Shown here in pieces: positions 27,962 through 36,683 of a stretch of DNA of 64,000 bases. Numbering within the stretch: position 1 is the first letter of the stretch; the number at the start of each line of letters is the position of its first letter. The notes below the pieces were generated by a model. That model made no database searches, was not told where the DNA came from, and saw only the letters and a list, made by a program, of their open reading frames with translations. Made by a program: the position numbers and the translations under genes. This DNA is from Mesorhizobium_B sp963522145. Lineage in GTDB: Bacteria; Pseudomonadota; Alphaproteobacteria; Rhizobiales; Rhizobiaceae. The stretch spans positions 1 to 64,000 of the forward strand of contig CAUQXI010000014.1 of the NCBI GenBank assembly GCA_963522145.1. Reading direction: 5' to 3'.

Positions 27962-28129
27962 CTAAGAAATTCGCTGAGCGTCCCGGCTCTCTTTGACCTG
28001 AGCCTGATCAGCAGACGCAATGTCAGACGACTCCAGGTAATCGCGACGTAGCGCTTCATACCTGGCTTCGATCTGATCCTGCTGGTCCTTGGGCAGAGAA
28101 GCGATGAATTCCTCTAAGGTGCGGCCCAC
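27962..28129 (-). CDS. 55-residue charged protein of unknown function
   Basis: The GTG at 28129 is preceded by GGAGG eight bases upstream and lies one base after the stop of the excisionase-like gene, so the two are translationally coupled. The product is highly charged and helical, starting with a segment like GRTLEEFIASLPKDQQ and ending in QRIS. It could be a small regulator or antitoxin-like protein, but no family is recognised. It is the last gene of the int-xis-like operon. Longer in-frame readings to 28345 lie antisense-like over the excisionase gene and are not used. Confidence 0.55.
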   Translation of the reverse strand: MGRTLEEFIASLPKDQQDQIEARYEALRRDYLESSDIASADQAQVKESRDAQRIS

Positions 28130-28130
28130 G

Positions 28131-28415
28131 TCAGCCTCCAAATTTTCCGTTCGCCGCTCTCGCTGGCTCCTTGCGACAATGCTCGGCCCAGGCGTCGAGA
28201 TCCGGTACAGCATAACGCACATAGCGGCCAAACTTGTAGAATGCCGGGCCGTCGCCGAGTGAGCGATAGCACTCGAGCGTGTGGGCTTCCAACGTGAGAT
28301 ACTGGGCGGCCGTTTCGGTATCAACGAAGCGAATCGGACCCGCATCGTCGGCGAAGACGGCGCGTGTGAGAATGTCGGCTGTGGGCCAGCGGCGCTGCGG
28401 GTTTTGCTTAGTCAT
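28131..28415 (-). CDS. Excisionase / AlpA-like helix-turn-helix protein
   Basis: The 94-residue protein has a MerR-type winged helix segment (residues about 30-75: VDTETAAQYL, then a YKFGRYVRYAVPDLDAW motif) as in HTH_17 and AlpA-type excisionases. Such proteins bend att DNA or regulate the integrase. Its ATG overlaps the integrase stop by eight bases, so the genes are coupled. Location next to the integrase supports a recombination directionality role, which is an inference. Confidence 0.8.
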   Translation of the reverse strand: MTKQNPQRRWPTADILTRAVFADDAGPIRFVDTETAAQYLTLEAHTLECYRSLGDGPAFYKFGRYVRYAVPDLDAWAEHCRKEPARAANGKFGG

Positions 28416-29781
28416 TGAAGGCCTCCTGCTCCGAAGAAGCTTCGCGGCCAATTGGCGGAGGCGGGCTGCGGTCTTCGTCTCGGCGGTGACGGTAAGGACG
28501 ATAATTCCCGAGACTGGTCCGCGTGGGCGCGACGGCTTCATGGATCGAGGACGATGGCTGGTCCGCCAAATCATGATCAGCCGTCGCAGGGGTTGGCGCT
28601 ATGGGTGCTGAAGCGATGATCTCACGGCGCCGCGCGGCAACCGCCTCCGCTGCGGACCGCACCGGGTTATCCTCATTGTGGATGTAGCGCATGAACATCT
28701 GAACGGTCTTGTGGGCAGTCAGCGCCATGCCGACCTTTACCGGCACACCCGAGTTAGCGATATCCGTTGCCGCGCGGTGCCGGATGCCGTGAGTTCCCAC
28801 GTGCGGCACACCGGCGCGTTCGAGAATGCGTCTCCAGCCGGCATGGTAGGTGCCTTCCGTCATTGGCTTTTCCGGGTCGAAGATCGCCGGGCAGACGTAG
28901 GGCGAATTTTCGATACGCGGCGCCTGTGAGAGCAGGCGGTAGCCTTCCTCGCTGAGGGGCTTGGTCATGTCGCCGGTCTTGCTGTCAGGCCAAGTGACGC
29001 GTCGGCTCTCGAAATCAACCCAGTCCCAGCGGAGGTTAAGGATCTCGGACATGCGGGCCGCGAATTCGAACTGGAGGCGGATCGCCAGCGTCAGGATCGG
29101 ATGTTCAAGCCCCTCGGCATCGGCACGGTCGAGGTAGGCGTAGAGCTTCCGCAACTCATCGTCGGTGATGAAGCGGGTGGCGCCCTTCTCGGGGTATTTC
29201 TGGACGTGCCGGCAGGGGTTCGAGCCGTCTGGCCGATATCCCCAGACCTCGGCGAGATTGAACATCTTGCGCAGGCAGGCGAGGGTCCGGTTGGCAATGA
29301 TCGGGCGATCCGACATCCCGCTCATCATCGCGAACACGTCGGCGCGCGTGACATCCGGAACCTTCAGCTTACCCAGTCGGGGACGGATGTGGTTCTTGAT
29401 GTTCATCTGGTTCGTTTCGACCGTGCGCGGCTTGTTGTGGTGCTTTGAGTACTCCTCGATGAACCGATCGCAGAGCTCCTTCACGGTTGGCGCGGCTCTC
29501 ATGGCCGTGCGTTCGGAGCTTGGATCACTGCCGAGACGGACGTCCGCCAACCAATCCTGCGCGATCTTCCTGGCCTGCTCGACGGTCAATTCCCCATACC
29601 GGCCGATCGCGGGCTTGCGGCGGATACCGGACCGCGTTTGGTAGTGGAGCATGAAGATCTTGCGCCCTGCGGGCGTGACCTTCACCATGAAGCCGGGTAT
29701 GAGCGTATCGCGGAGATCGTAATCGCGCTCCTTCGGAGTCGCAGCCTCGACCGCCGTCTTGGTGAGCTTGAGTTTTGGCAT
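28408..29781 (-). CDS. int: P4-type tyrosine integrase
   Basis: The 457-residue recombinase has an N-terminal DUF4102-like arm-binding domain (residues 1-90), a core-binding domain (about 100-185) and a catalytic domain. Catalytic residues are Arg243 in AARMSE, Lys268 in DSKTG, His331 and Arg334 in HGIRH, His357 in AHKT and Tyr366 in MRYIH. A strong AGGAGGTG site precedes the ATG. It is the outermost gene at the right end, 178 bases from the attR core, as expected for an integrase acting on a tRNA gene. The catalytic set is complete, so it may be active. Confidence 0.96.
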   Translation of the reverse strand: MPKLKLTKTAVEAATPKERDYDLRDTLIPGFMVKVTPAGRKIFMLHYQTRSGIRRKPAIGRYGELTVEQARKIAQDWLADVRLGSDPSSERTAMRAAPTVKELCDRFIEEYSKHHNKPRTVETNQMNIKNHIRPRLGKLKVPDVTRADVFAMMSGMSDRPIIANRTLACLRKMFNLAEVWGYRPDGSNPCRHVQKYPEKGATRFITDDELRKLYAYLDRADAEGLEHPILTLAIRLQFEFAARMSEILNLRWDWVDFESRRVTWPDSKTGDMTKPLSEEGYRLLSQAPRIENSPYVCPAIFDPEKPMTEGTYHAGWRRILERAGVPHVGTHGIRHRAATDIANSGVPVKVGMALTAHKTVQMFMRYIHNEDNPVRSAAEAVAARRREIIASAPIAPTPATADHDLADQPSSSIHEAVAPTRTSLGNYRPYRHRRDEDRSPPPPIGREASSEQEAFND

Positions 29782-29842
29782 TTTCCACCTCCTGAGAGGC
29801 TGGAAACTAGGTGCGATATAGGTGCAACCAGGGATCCAACCG

Positions 29843-29930
29843 TAGCGTACAACCGGCTGGAACAGGAACCGCGATCAGAGATGAAAGTCCATATGGATCA
29901 GTCTCTTATCGGGCTCTAGCGTACAACCGG
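29843..29930. repeat. Two direct copies of a 14-bp motif, possible integrase arm sites
   Basis: TAGCGTACAACCGG occurs at 29843-29856 and again at 29917-29930, 74 bases apart and in the same orientation. Both lie between the integrase start and the attR core. Direct repeats beside the core are typical arm-type binding sites for P4-like integrases; this role is inferred from position. No copy was found near the left core. Confidence 0.6.
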
Positions 29931-29959
29931 ATACACAACGGATACCCTATTTGGGCGCG

Positions 29960-30012
29960 CTCAAAATCCGGTTCCGCAAGGAGTGCCGGTTCGACCCCGG
30001 CCACCCGCACCA
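29960..30012 (+). pseudogene. attR core and 3' half of the split tRNA-Leu(CAA) gene
   Basis: The anticodon loop CTCAAAA (29960-29966, second copy of the core) is followed by anticodon stem TCCGG, variable arm, T-arm GCCGG/CCGGC, acceptor strand CACCCGC (30002-30008) and encoded ACCA. It pairs with the 5' half at 17323-17361 to form one canonical tRNA-Leu. No 5' half precedes it here, so it cannot make a tRNA while the island is in place. Confidence 0.9.
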
Positions 30013-30144
30013 TCTCTCAACTGTCAAACGCTGCTGGCCTCATACTGGGACCCGAGGCTCCGCGTTTGGCGGCTTGCGCAGTGAAGGCAGAGCCCACTGG
30101 CCCGCGTCTTGTCAGACGCGATCAAACGTTGATTGCCAACCATT

Positions 30145-30534
30145 CTACGAGCTCTTTCGCCTCTGGCCGGCAGCATTCAAGGCCGCTGCTTGGCGTACGA
30201 GCTCCTGCAAGGCCGAACCGTTGAGTTCGTCGTGTTCCCCAATGTCGACCGCACGGCGAACCCCCGCATGGCCGGCATTGAACACCCCATGTGGGTCGCT
30301 CAGCGAGTTGCCTTTCGGGAAGGTCAGCTTGACCTTGTCCTTGTAGCTCTCGCCGGTGCAGATGATGCCGTTGCTCGACCAAGTGGGCACGCCGAGCGGG
30401 TTGGTCGGCTTGCGCCACTTTACCTCCTCGACGACATCCGGAACCGCCTCCTTGATGAGCTTCCGGATGCGGGTAAGCAGCGCTCCTCGCCAATCGCCCA
30501 GGCTGGCGATCTTCGCGTCTACGGCATCAGACAT
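30145..30534 (-). CDS. DUF1801-domain protein
   Basis: The 129-residue protein has the DUF1801 (YdhG-like) fold signature: a helical start, then VPDVVEEVKWRKPTNPLGVPTWSSNGIICTGESYKDKVKLTF spread over residues 30-75, and a C-terminal ALQELVRQAAALN helix. The family is of unknown biochemical function and occurs widely as a single gene. It lies 132 bases to the right of the island border, so it belongs to the backbone. The ATG at 30534 is chosen because the extension upstream has no family features. Confidence 0.82.
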   Translation of the reverse strand: MSDAVDAKIASLGDWRGALLTRIRKLIKEAVPDVVEEVKWRKPTNPLGVPTWSSNGIICTGESYKDKVKLTFPKGNSLSDPHGVFNAGHAGVRRAVDIGEHDELNGSALQELVRQAAALNAAGQRRKSS

Positions 30535-30668
30535 CCGGGAAGCCTTTCGATCGGACGAGAGTGGGCCGCGTCCACGTGCTGATGAGGTGCCTTCCCAGCA
30601 TGTAAAGCCCGATGGCAAGGACGATCGGCAGCAGGCTTGCCGCTTCAGCCCGATTTCCGCCTCAGCCC

Positions 30669-31910
30669 TCAGGCCGCGAAAGCGCCGAGCTGGCGCATCT
30701 GCCTGAAGGCGCCGTCGGCGGCTTCCAGCACACGGTCGATATCCGCCTCGCCATGTGCGCTCGACAGGAACATGTTGTGCTTGGGGTGGAAGTAAGCGCC
30801 GCCCCGGAGTGCGCCTGAGCAGAACGCATCCGCCTTGGCGAAGTCTGCATCGTCCTCGAACAACACCATCGGCATCTGCACGGGGCCGGTCTGCCGCAGC
30901 GCGAATCCGTGACGCCCTGAAGCCTCGTCCAGCCCATCGCGCAGCCGCTGCCCCATCGCCTCCATCCGCGCGATCGCGTTCGTGTCGCGCAAGGTCTTGA
31001 TGGTGGCGATCGCCGCCGCCATCGCCGCCGCGCCATACCAGAATGAGCCGGTCACGAAGGTCTTGGACGCCGCCTCGCGAAAGCGGTCGGCACCGGTAAT
31101 GGCCGCAAGCGGATAGCCGTTGGCGATAGCCTTGCTGAAAGCCGAAAGATCCGGACGCACGCCGAGCGGCTCCCAGCTTCCGCCGAGATCGATGCGGAAG
31201 CCCGCGCGCACGTCATCCAGCACGAGGGCCGCGCCGGCGGCGTCGCACAGTTCCCGTGCACGGGTGGCGAAAGCTTGAGCCGGCAATTCCTGGTCGCGCG
31301 CATTGTCATGCCGAAAGGCCGTGACGATGATCGCCGCAAGATCGTCGCCCGCCTGTTCGGCGGCCTGTTCCAGGCTTGCTACGTCGTTGTAGTCGAAGGT
31401 GAGCAGGTGGGCACGATCCTCGCTCGTGGTGCCGAGCGGGTTCGGCGTGCACCAGGGCAGCGCGCCGTGATAGGAGCCCCGCGCGACAAGGATCTTGCGC
31501 TTGCCGGTGGCGGCGCGCGCAATGGTGAGACAGGCCGTCGTCGCGTCCGATCCGTTCTTCTGCAGCATGGCCCAGTCGGCATGGGCGACGGTGGAAACAA
31601 GCAGTTCCGCGAGTTCCACAAGCACCTCGCCAGGCCCGTTCATCACATCGCCTTTGGCCAGCTGGCGCTGATAGGCCTCGTCCACGCCTGGGTGATGATA
31701 GCCGAGCACCATCGGCCCCCAGGAGCACATCAGGTCGACATATTCGTTGCCGTCCACGTCCCAAAGGCGGCAGCCCTCGGAGCGCGCGAAGAACTGCGGG
31801 TAGGCGGCGCCGAGCAGGCGCGTGTTCATGTGCCCCCACATGCCGCCGGGGATCACCTCTCCGGCACGATCTCGGAGGGAGCGATCAAGGGAGTTCGGCA
31901 GAGGAGGCAT
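30669..31910 (-). CDS. Class III pyridoxal-phosphate aminotransferase (GSA-aminomutase-like)
   Basis: The 413-residue enzyme belongs to the fold I class III group that includes glutamate-1-semialdehyde aminomutase and omega-transaminases. The PLP lysine is in AFSKAIANGYPLAA, and the upstream Asp of the VLDDVRAGFR motif contacts the pyridine nitrogen. The N-terminal VIPGGMWGHMNTR region resembles GSA-aminomutase-like proteins that are not hemL. The substrate cannot be named. The start has a GAGGAGG site. No obvious operon partner adjoins it. Confidence 0.88.
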   Translation of the reverse strand: MPPLPNSLDRSLRDRAGEVIPGGMWGHMNTRLLGAAYPQFFARSEGCRLWDVDGNEYVDLMCSWGPMVLGYHHPGVDEAYQRQLAKGDVMNGPGEVLVELAELLVSTVAHADWAMLQKNGSDATTACLTIARAATGKRKILVARGSYHGALPWCTPNPLGTTSEDRAHLLTFDYNDVASLEQAAEQAGDDLAAIIVTAFRHDNARDQELPAQAFATRARELCDAAGAALVLDDVRAGFRIDLGGSWEPLGVRPDLSAFSKAIANGYPLAAITGADRFREAASKTFVTGSFWYGAAAMAAAIATIKTLRDTNAIARMEAMGQRLRDGLDEASGRHGFALRQTGPVQMPMVLFEDDADFAKADAFCSGALRGGAYFHPKHNMFLSSAHGEADIDRVLEAADGAFRQMRQLGAFAA

Positions 31911-32109
31911 GAAACACCTGACGGTTGGTTCGATAGATCATATGGCGCACAGCTTCCCCTGCATAGCGCCGGCCGTGTTGTTCGATGGATCACTCGACCG
32001 GCGACGGCTACCGCTGACAGCAGCGTCGGCTTCAGCAGCAGAAACGCAGATCACGCACGAGAGCCTGATGCTCGAGAAGCTCCGCTGGAACGCGTGGCTG
32101 CACCGATGC

Positions 32110-33312
32110 CTAGAAAAAAGCCTGGATGCCGGTCTGCGCCCGGCCGAGGATCAGCGCATGCACGTCGTGGGCGCCTTCATAGGTGTTGACGGTCTCGAGG
32201 TTCTGCGCGTGGCGCATCACGCCATAGCCGATCTGGATGCCGTTCCCGCCATGCATGTCACGCGCGAGCCGGGCGATATCGAGGGCCTTGCCGCAATTGT
32301 TGCGCTTGATGATGGAAATCATCTCCGGCGCAAAGCGGCCTTCATCCATCAGGTGCCCGACCCGCAGGCTGGCCTGGAGGCCGAGTGCGATCTCGGTCTG
32401 CATGTCGGCGAGCTTCTTCTGAAAGAGCTGGGTGCCCGCAAGCGGCTTGCCAAACTGCTTGCGGTCGAGCCCGTACTGGCGCGCGCGGTGCCAGCAATCC
32501 TCGGCTGCTCCCATCACGCCCCAGGAAATGCCGTAGCGCGCCCGATTGAGGCAGCCGAACGGACCCTTGAGGCCCGACACGTTGGGCAGCAGCGCCTCCT
32601 CGCTCACCTCGACATCCTGCATCACCACCTCACCCGTGATCGACGCGCGAAGCGACAGCTTGCCCTCGATCTTGGGCGCGGACAGCCCCTTCGTGCCCTT
32701 CTCGAGAACGAAGCCGCGAATCTGGTTGTCATGCGCGGCGGACTTCGCCCACACCACGAATACGTCGGCGAAAGGCGCGTTCGAGATCCATGTCTTTGTG
32801 CCGTTGAGCCGATAGCCGTTGGCCGTCTTCTCCGCGCGCGTCTTCATGCCGCCGGGATCGGAGCCGGCATCCGGCTCGGTCAGGCCAAAGCAGCCGATCC
32901 ACTCGCCGCTTGCGAGCTTGGGCAGGTATTTGCGCTTCTGCTCTTCCGAGCCATAGGCGAAGATGGGGTACATCACGAGCGAGGACTGCACGCTCATCAT
33001 GGAGCGGAAGCCGGAATCCACGCGTTCTACCTCGCGCGCGACCAGTCCATAGGCCACGTAAGACGCGCCCGCCCCGCCATATTCCTCGGGGATGGTGACG
33101 CCGAGCAGCCCGGCCTCGCCCATCTCGCGGAAGATCGCCGGATCGGTCTTTTCCTGAAGATAGGCTTCCTCGATGCGCGGCGCGAGTTTGTCTGAGGCGA
33201 AGGCTGCCGCAGCATCGCGGATCAGCCTCTCGTCTTCGGACAGTTGATTTTCCAAAAGGAACGGGTCGGACCAGAGAAACGAGGGCTTCGACTCGGAACG
33301 AAGATACGACAT
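32110..33312 (-). CDS. gcdH: Glutaryl-CoA dehydrogenase-like acyl-CoA dehydrogenase
   Basis: The 400-residue flavoenzyme oxidises and decarboxylates glutaryl-CoA to crotonyl-CoA in lysine and tryptophan degradation. Diagnostic stretches are VERVDSGFRSMMSVQSSLVMYPI, GCFGLTEPDAGSDPGGMKTRA and the catalytic glutamate in NTYEGAHDVHALILGR near the C-terminus. These match GcdH more closely than short-chain acyl-CoA dehydrogenases. Electrons would go to the ETF encoded at 7899-9602. The start at 33312 is chosen as the usual short N-terminus. Confidence 0.93.
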   Translation of the reverse strand: MSYLRSESKPSFLWSDPFLLENQLSEDERLIRDAAAAFASDKLAPRIEEAYLQEKTDPAIFREMGEAGLLGVTIPEEYGGAGASYVAYGLVAREVERVDSGFRSMMSVQSSLVMYPIFAYGSEEQKRKYLPKLASGEWIGCFGLTEPDAGSDPGGMKTRAEKTANGYRLNGTKTWISNAPFADVFVVWAKSAAHDNQIRGFVLEKGTKGLSAPKIEGKLSLRASITGEVVMQDVEVSEEALLPNVSGLKGPFGCLNRARYGISWGVMGAAEDCWHRARQYGLDRKQFGKPLAGTQLFQKKLADMQTEIALGLQASLRVGHLMDEGRFAPEMISIIKRNNCGKALDIARLARDMHGGNGIQIGYGVMRHAQNLETVNTYEGAHDVHALILGRAQTGIQAFF

Positions 33313-33563
33313 CGATGATCGGACTTTCCTGCTCAATGTAAGCGACGCCCCGACCCGGCATTTCGCGCTGGAAGGACGAAGCATCCGCCTGATTCGAAGT
33401 TCGGCGCAACGAGGCGGCGGAAAGCGCTCACACGGCTTATCCGCGCCTCAAGGTTCGTTTGGACTAGCACGTTCGCGAAAGCTCCGAAACGCTTATGAGC
33501 GAAAGCCCGGCGTGCTGCGCCGCGACCTCTTCATATTGCAATGCAACACGCCTATGAAAGCGG

Positions 33564-35219
33564 ATGCTCAAGCGGCAGGATCGATGGGACGCGTGGCGGC
33601 ACGGCTTCCGCTGGCGCATTCCCCGGCAGTTCAACATCGGCACCGCGATCACCGACCGCTGGGCGCGTGCCGAACCTGGTCGTGTCGCGCTGATCGAGGC
33701 GAAGCCGGATTGCAATGTCACGACGCACTCCTTCGGCGAGCTTTCTCGGCTTTCCGACAGCCTTGCCGCCGCTTTGCGCGCCACGGGGCTCCGGCGCGGC
33801 GACCGGCTGGCGCTTCTTCTGCCGCAGGGACTGGATACGGTCGTCGTCCATGCCGCATCGGCCAAGCTCGGCGCGATCGCCGTGCCGCTCGCGCTGCTTT
33901 TCGGCCCGGATGCGCTGGAGCATCGGCTTCGCGACTCCGGCGCGAAGGTGCTGATCGCAACCGCCGAGGGGTGGCGCAAGGTCCAAGCGATCCAGCACCG
34001 CCTGCCCGAACTGGAACAGGCCTTCGTGACGGATGGCGCGGACGAAGCCGCCACCGACTATCGCAGGCTGCTCGCCGGCACGTCTTCGAGCTTCACGGCC
34101 GAGCAAACCGGTCCCGACGACCCTGCCCTGATGATCTACACGTCCGGCACGACCGGCGCGCCTAAGGGCGCGCTGCATGGCCACCGCGTTCTGCTCGGCC
34201 ACATTCCAGGCGTGCAGGCGCATCATGAGTTCATGCCGCAGGCGCAGGATCTGCTTTGGACACCGGCCGACTGGGCCTGGGCCGGCGGCCTGCTCAATGT
34301 GTTGCTGCCCGGCCTGTTTCTGGGCGTTCCTGTTGTCGTCAATCCGACCGGAAGGTTCGACCCGGAAGCCGCTCTCGACCTGATGGAACGGCTCGGCGTG
34401 CGCAACGCTTTCGTGCCGCCGACCGCACTTCGGATGATGCGCGCCATTCCGGACATCGCGCGCGATCATCGCCTGTCCCTGCGCACGATCGGATCAGCCG
34501 GCGAGGCGCTGGGGCGCGACACATTCGATTGGGCGAAGGAAGCGTTCAACATCCCCGTCAACGAGGCCTATGGCCAGACGGAGTGCAACCTCGTGCTCGG
34601 CTCGTCCGCAGCACTCGGCGTGAGCCGCGCGGGCGCCACGGGAAAGGCGATTGCCGGCCACGACGTCGCTCTGCTTGACCCTGGCGGCAGGCCCGTGCGT
34701 CGCGGCGAGCCGGGTCAGATCGCCGTGCGTGCCCCCGACCCTGTGATGTTCCTCGGCTACTGGCAAAATGAGGCGGCTACGCGCGAGAAATTCATCGGCG
34801 ACTGGCTGCTGACCGGCGACGAGGCCGTTCAGGATGAAGACGGCTACTTCTTCTTCGAGGGCCGGAACGACGACATCATCACCTCGGCAGGCTTCCGCAT
34901 CGGGCCGTCCGAGATCGAGGACTGCCTCGCCGGTCATCCGGCGGTGGCGATGACGGCTGTGGTTGGCAAGCCCGATCCGCTCCGCACCGAGATCGTCAAG
35001 GCCTATGTCGTGCTCAAGCCGGATGTCGTGTCCGGCGACGGGCTCACCGCCGAGATCGCCGGCTTCGTGCGGGAGCGCCTTTCCGCGCATGAATATCCCC
35101 GCGAGATCGCCTTCGTGGCGGATGTTCCCCTGACCACCAGCGGCAAGGTGATCCGCCGCTTCTTCCGCGAGCAGGCGCGCGCCGAGGCCGGTGTCAGCGG
35201 CGACGGAGCAGGGATTTGA
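33564..35219 (+). CDS. AMP-forming acyl-CoA synthetase
   Basis: The 551-residue adenylate-forming enzyme activates a carboxylic acid with ATP and CoA. The P-loop motif YTSGTTGAPKGALHGH (residues about 191-206), the AYGQTE motif and the C-terminal LLTGDEAVQDEDGYFFFEGR hinge region are all present, ending with the catalytic lysine in TTSGKVIRR. It resembles acetyl- and medium-chain acyl-CoA synthetases. It is divergent from gcdH (251-base gap) and overlaps the convergent acetyltransferase gene by 26 bases. Confidence 0.92.
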   Translation: MLKRQDRWDAWRHGFRWRIPRQFNIGTAITDRWARAEPGRVALIEAKPDCNVTTHSFGELSRLSDSLAAALRATGLRRGDRLALLLPQGLDTVVVHAASAKLGAIAVPLALLFGPDALEHRLRDSGAKVLIATAEGWRKVQAIQHRLPELEQAFVTDGADEAATDYRRLLAGTSSSFTAEQTGPDDPALMIYTSGTTGAPKGALHGHRVLLGHIPGVQAHHEFMPQAQDLLWTPADWAWAGGLLNVLLPGLFLGVPVVVNPTGRFDPEAALDLMERLGVRNAFVPPTALRMMRAIPDIARDHRLSLRTIGSAGEALGRDTFDWAKEAFNIPVNEAYGQTECNLVLGSSAALGVSRAGATGKAIAGHDVALLDPGGRPVRRGEPGQIAVRAPDPVMFLGYWQNEAATREKFIGDWLLTGDEAVQDEDGYFFFEGRNDDIITSAGFRIGPSEIEDCLAGHPAVAMTAVVGKPDPLRTEIVKAYVVLKPDVVSGDGLTAEIAGFVRERLSAHEYPREIAFVADVPLTTSGKVIRRFFREQARAEAGVSGDGAGI

Positions 35220-36474
35220 CCCGGTTGCGCATGATGCGCACCGCATTCCGTGTGTCGCGATAAAGCCGGAACTGGTGCGCGGCCTGCCGCACAAGCCGGT
35301 TCGCTTTCGGCTCAAGCCCCACGACCATCGTGCCGACGGGCATGCGCTCCGACCACAGGCGGCTCATGACAGGATGGTCGGGAACGGCGCAGGAATCTGT
35401 CATGGTGATGGCGGGATCGGCAAGATGCGCCCGCGTCACCTCGATCATCAGCAGCGTGCCGGGCGAGAAGGCCGCACGATCCTCGTCATAGGCCGTCTTC
35501 CAAGTGTAGGCGATGCCGCGCTCGATGAACACCACGAGGGCTGCGATCACCTTGCCCGACAATTGCAGGAGGTGGATGCGGCACATGTCCTGCTCGGCCA
35601 GCCGGCTGATCGCCTCGCGCACAAAGGCCGCGCGGAACCGGTCGACCGCCATGGCCGTGCGCGCGCGCCCCTTCCAGCCAGCAGCCTCCAGCGTCAAAAA
35701 GGCCTCTGCGCCGAGCCGCACCTTCTCAGACCCCCTGAGTTCCAGATGCTCCAACGTGCCTTCATCGCCGAGCCGACGCTTGAGGCGGCGAAACTCACGG
35801 AAGTGGTGGGCGCGAAGCGAATTGCGGAGATAGTCCTCTGCCGGCAGCTCACTTTGGAGTATCGGCCGCTCGACCGCGCCGATGGTTTCGATCGCTAGTC
35901 CTCTTCGCGCGCCGAGAGCGCGGAGCACCGTGGCGAACGGTCCGTCGAGGCGCATGTCGGGCAGCACGAAGACCTTGGGCAGCTTGAGATGCGGCCGCGC
36001 CAGCATCGCGAAAAAGTCTTCCAGCACGCCCGCCGGATCGTCGCTGTCCAAGAGGGGCGTTCCAAGCGGCCCGAAGGGGCTCGACCATGTGCGCAGCACC
36101 GAAACCCCGAAAGGCGTCGCCGGCTTCTCGACCGAAAAGGGCACGAGCAGGCGCAGGCGGCTCTTATGCTCGCCGCCGTCGCGGATCACGGCCAGCCGCA
36201 CCTCGCGGTCCTCGAGGCGGGGCATGGCCGGCGCCAGGAAGCGCGGGTTGAAGAACAGGTTGGGCTCGATCGTGCGGGCGCACAGGAAGTCGAGTTCCTC
36301 CACGAGATCGAAGCCGGCGGACGCCGGGTAAACCGCCAGGCGCCGATCGGGCTTGTTGCGCGCGGAGAGTTCGGTTTGCGCCTGCGCATGAGCCCCATCG
36401 ACGCCAGCCAAGCCGGCGATCAGCGCGCCGGACGGGCTGGCATTGGACTCTTCGAGAAGCGGGGTCGCGGCCAC
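35194..36474 (-). CDS. GNAT / FemAB-like N-acetyltransferase
   Basis: The 426-residue protein carries a C-terminal acetyltransferase-6 domain: the segment LRAHHFREFRRLKRRLGDEG leads into EAFLTLEAAGWKGRARTAM, then HLLQLSGKVIAAL and AFSPGTLLMIEVTRA. Members include proteins tied to cellulose or exopolysaccharide and FemAB-like transferases; the acceptor here is unknown. The start is a GTG at 36474 and there is no strong ribosome binding site, so the N-terminal residues are uncertain. Confidence 0.82.
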   Translation of the reverse strand: MAATPLLEESNASPSGALIAGLAGVDGAHAQAQTELSARNKPDRRLAVYPASAGFDLVEELDFLCARTIEPNLFFNPRFLAPAMPRLEDREVRLAVIRDGGEHKSRLRLLVPFSVEKPATPFGVSVLRTWSSPFGPLGTPLLDSDDPAGVLEDFFAMLARPHLKLPKVFVLPDMRLDGPFATVLRALGARRGLAIETIGAVERPILQSELPAEDYLRNSLRAHHFREFRRLKRRLGDEGTLEHLELRGSEKVRLGAEAFLTLEAAGWKGRARTAMAVDRFRAAFVREAISRLAEQDMCRIHLLQLSGKVIAALVVFIERGIAYTWKTAYDEDRAAFSPGTLLMIEVTRAHLADPAITMTDSCAVPDHPVMSRLWSERMPVGTMVVGLEPKANRLVRQAAHQFRLYRDTRNAVRIMRNRVKSLLRRR

Positions 36475-36683
36475 GGTTCAGCCGGACTGCAAGCAGGTGG
36501 ACGGCACGACGCACCGGCGCACATGCCCGCCGGGCGGCAGATCATTCCCCGGTATTGATGCGGAATAGCGCACCGTGCTCGCCTGCCCCGATTGCGTGAG
36601 AAATCAAGGCTGAACGTTAAACGAGAGAGCTTAAGAATCGGTTGGGCAGGCTACCGCTGCGTTGGGCTCGCGGGACTATGGCG

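Larger units (their letters stand above)
17362..29966. mobile_element. 12.6 kb integrative genomic island in tRNA-Leu(CAA)
   Basis: The island is bounded by the 7-bp core repeats and by the two halves of one tRNA gene. It carries a P4-type integrase at the right end, an excisionase-like gene, a 55-codon gene, a complete tRNA-Leu and two giant divergent genes that look like defence proteins. No relaxase, type IV secretion, replication or phage structural genes are seen. It is therefore an integrase-only island, moved by helper functions or now fixed. Boundaries are exact to within the 7-bp repeat. Confidence 0.88.
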
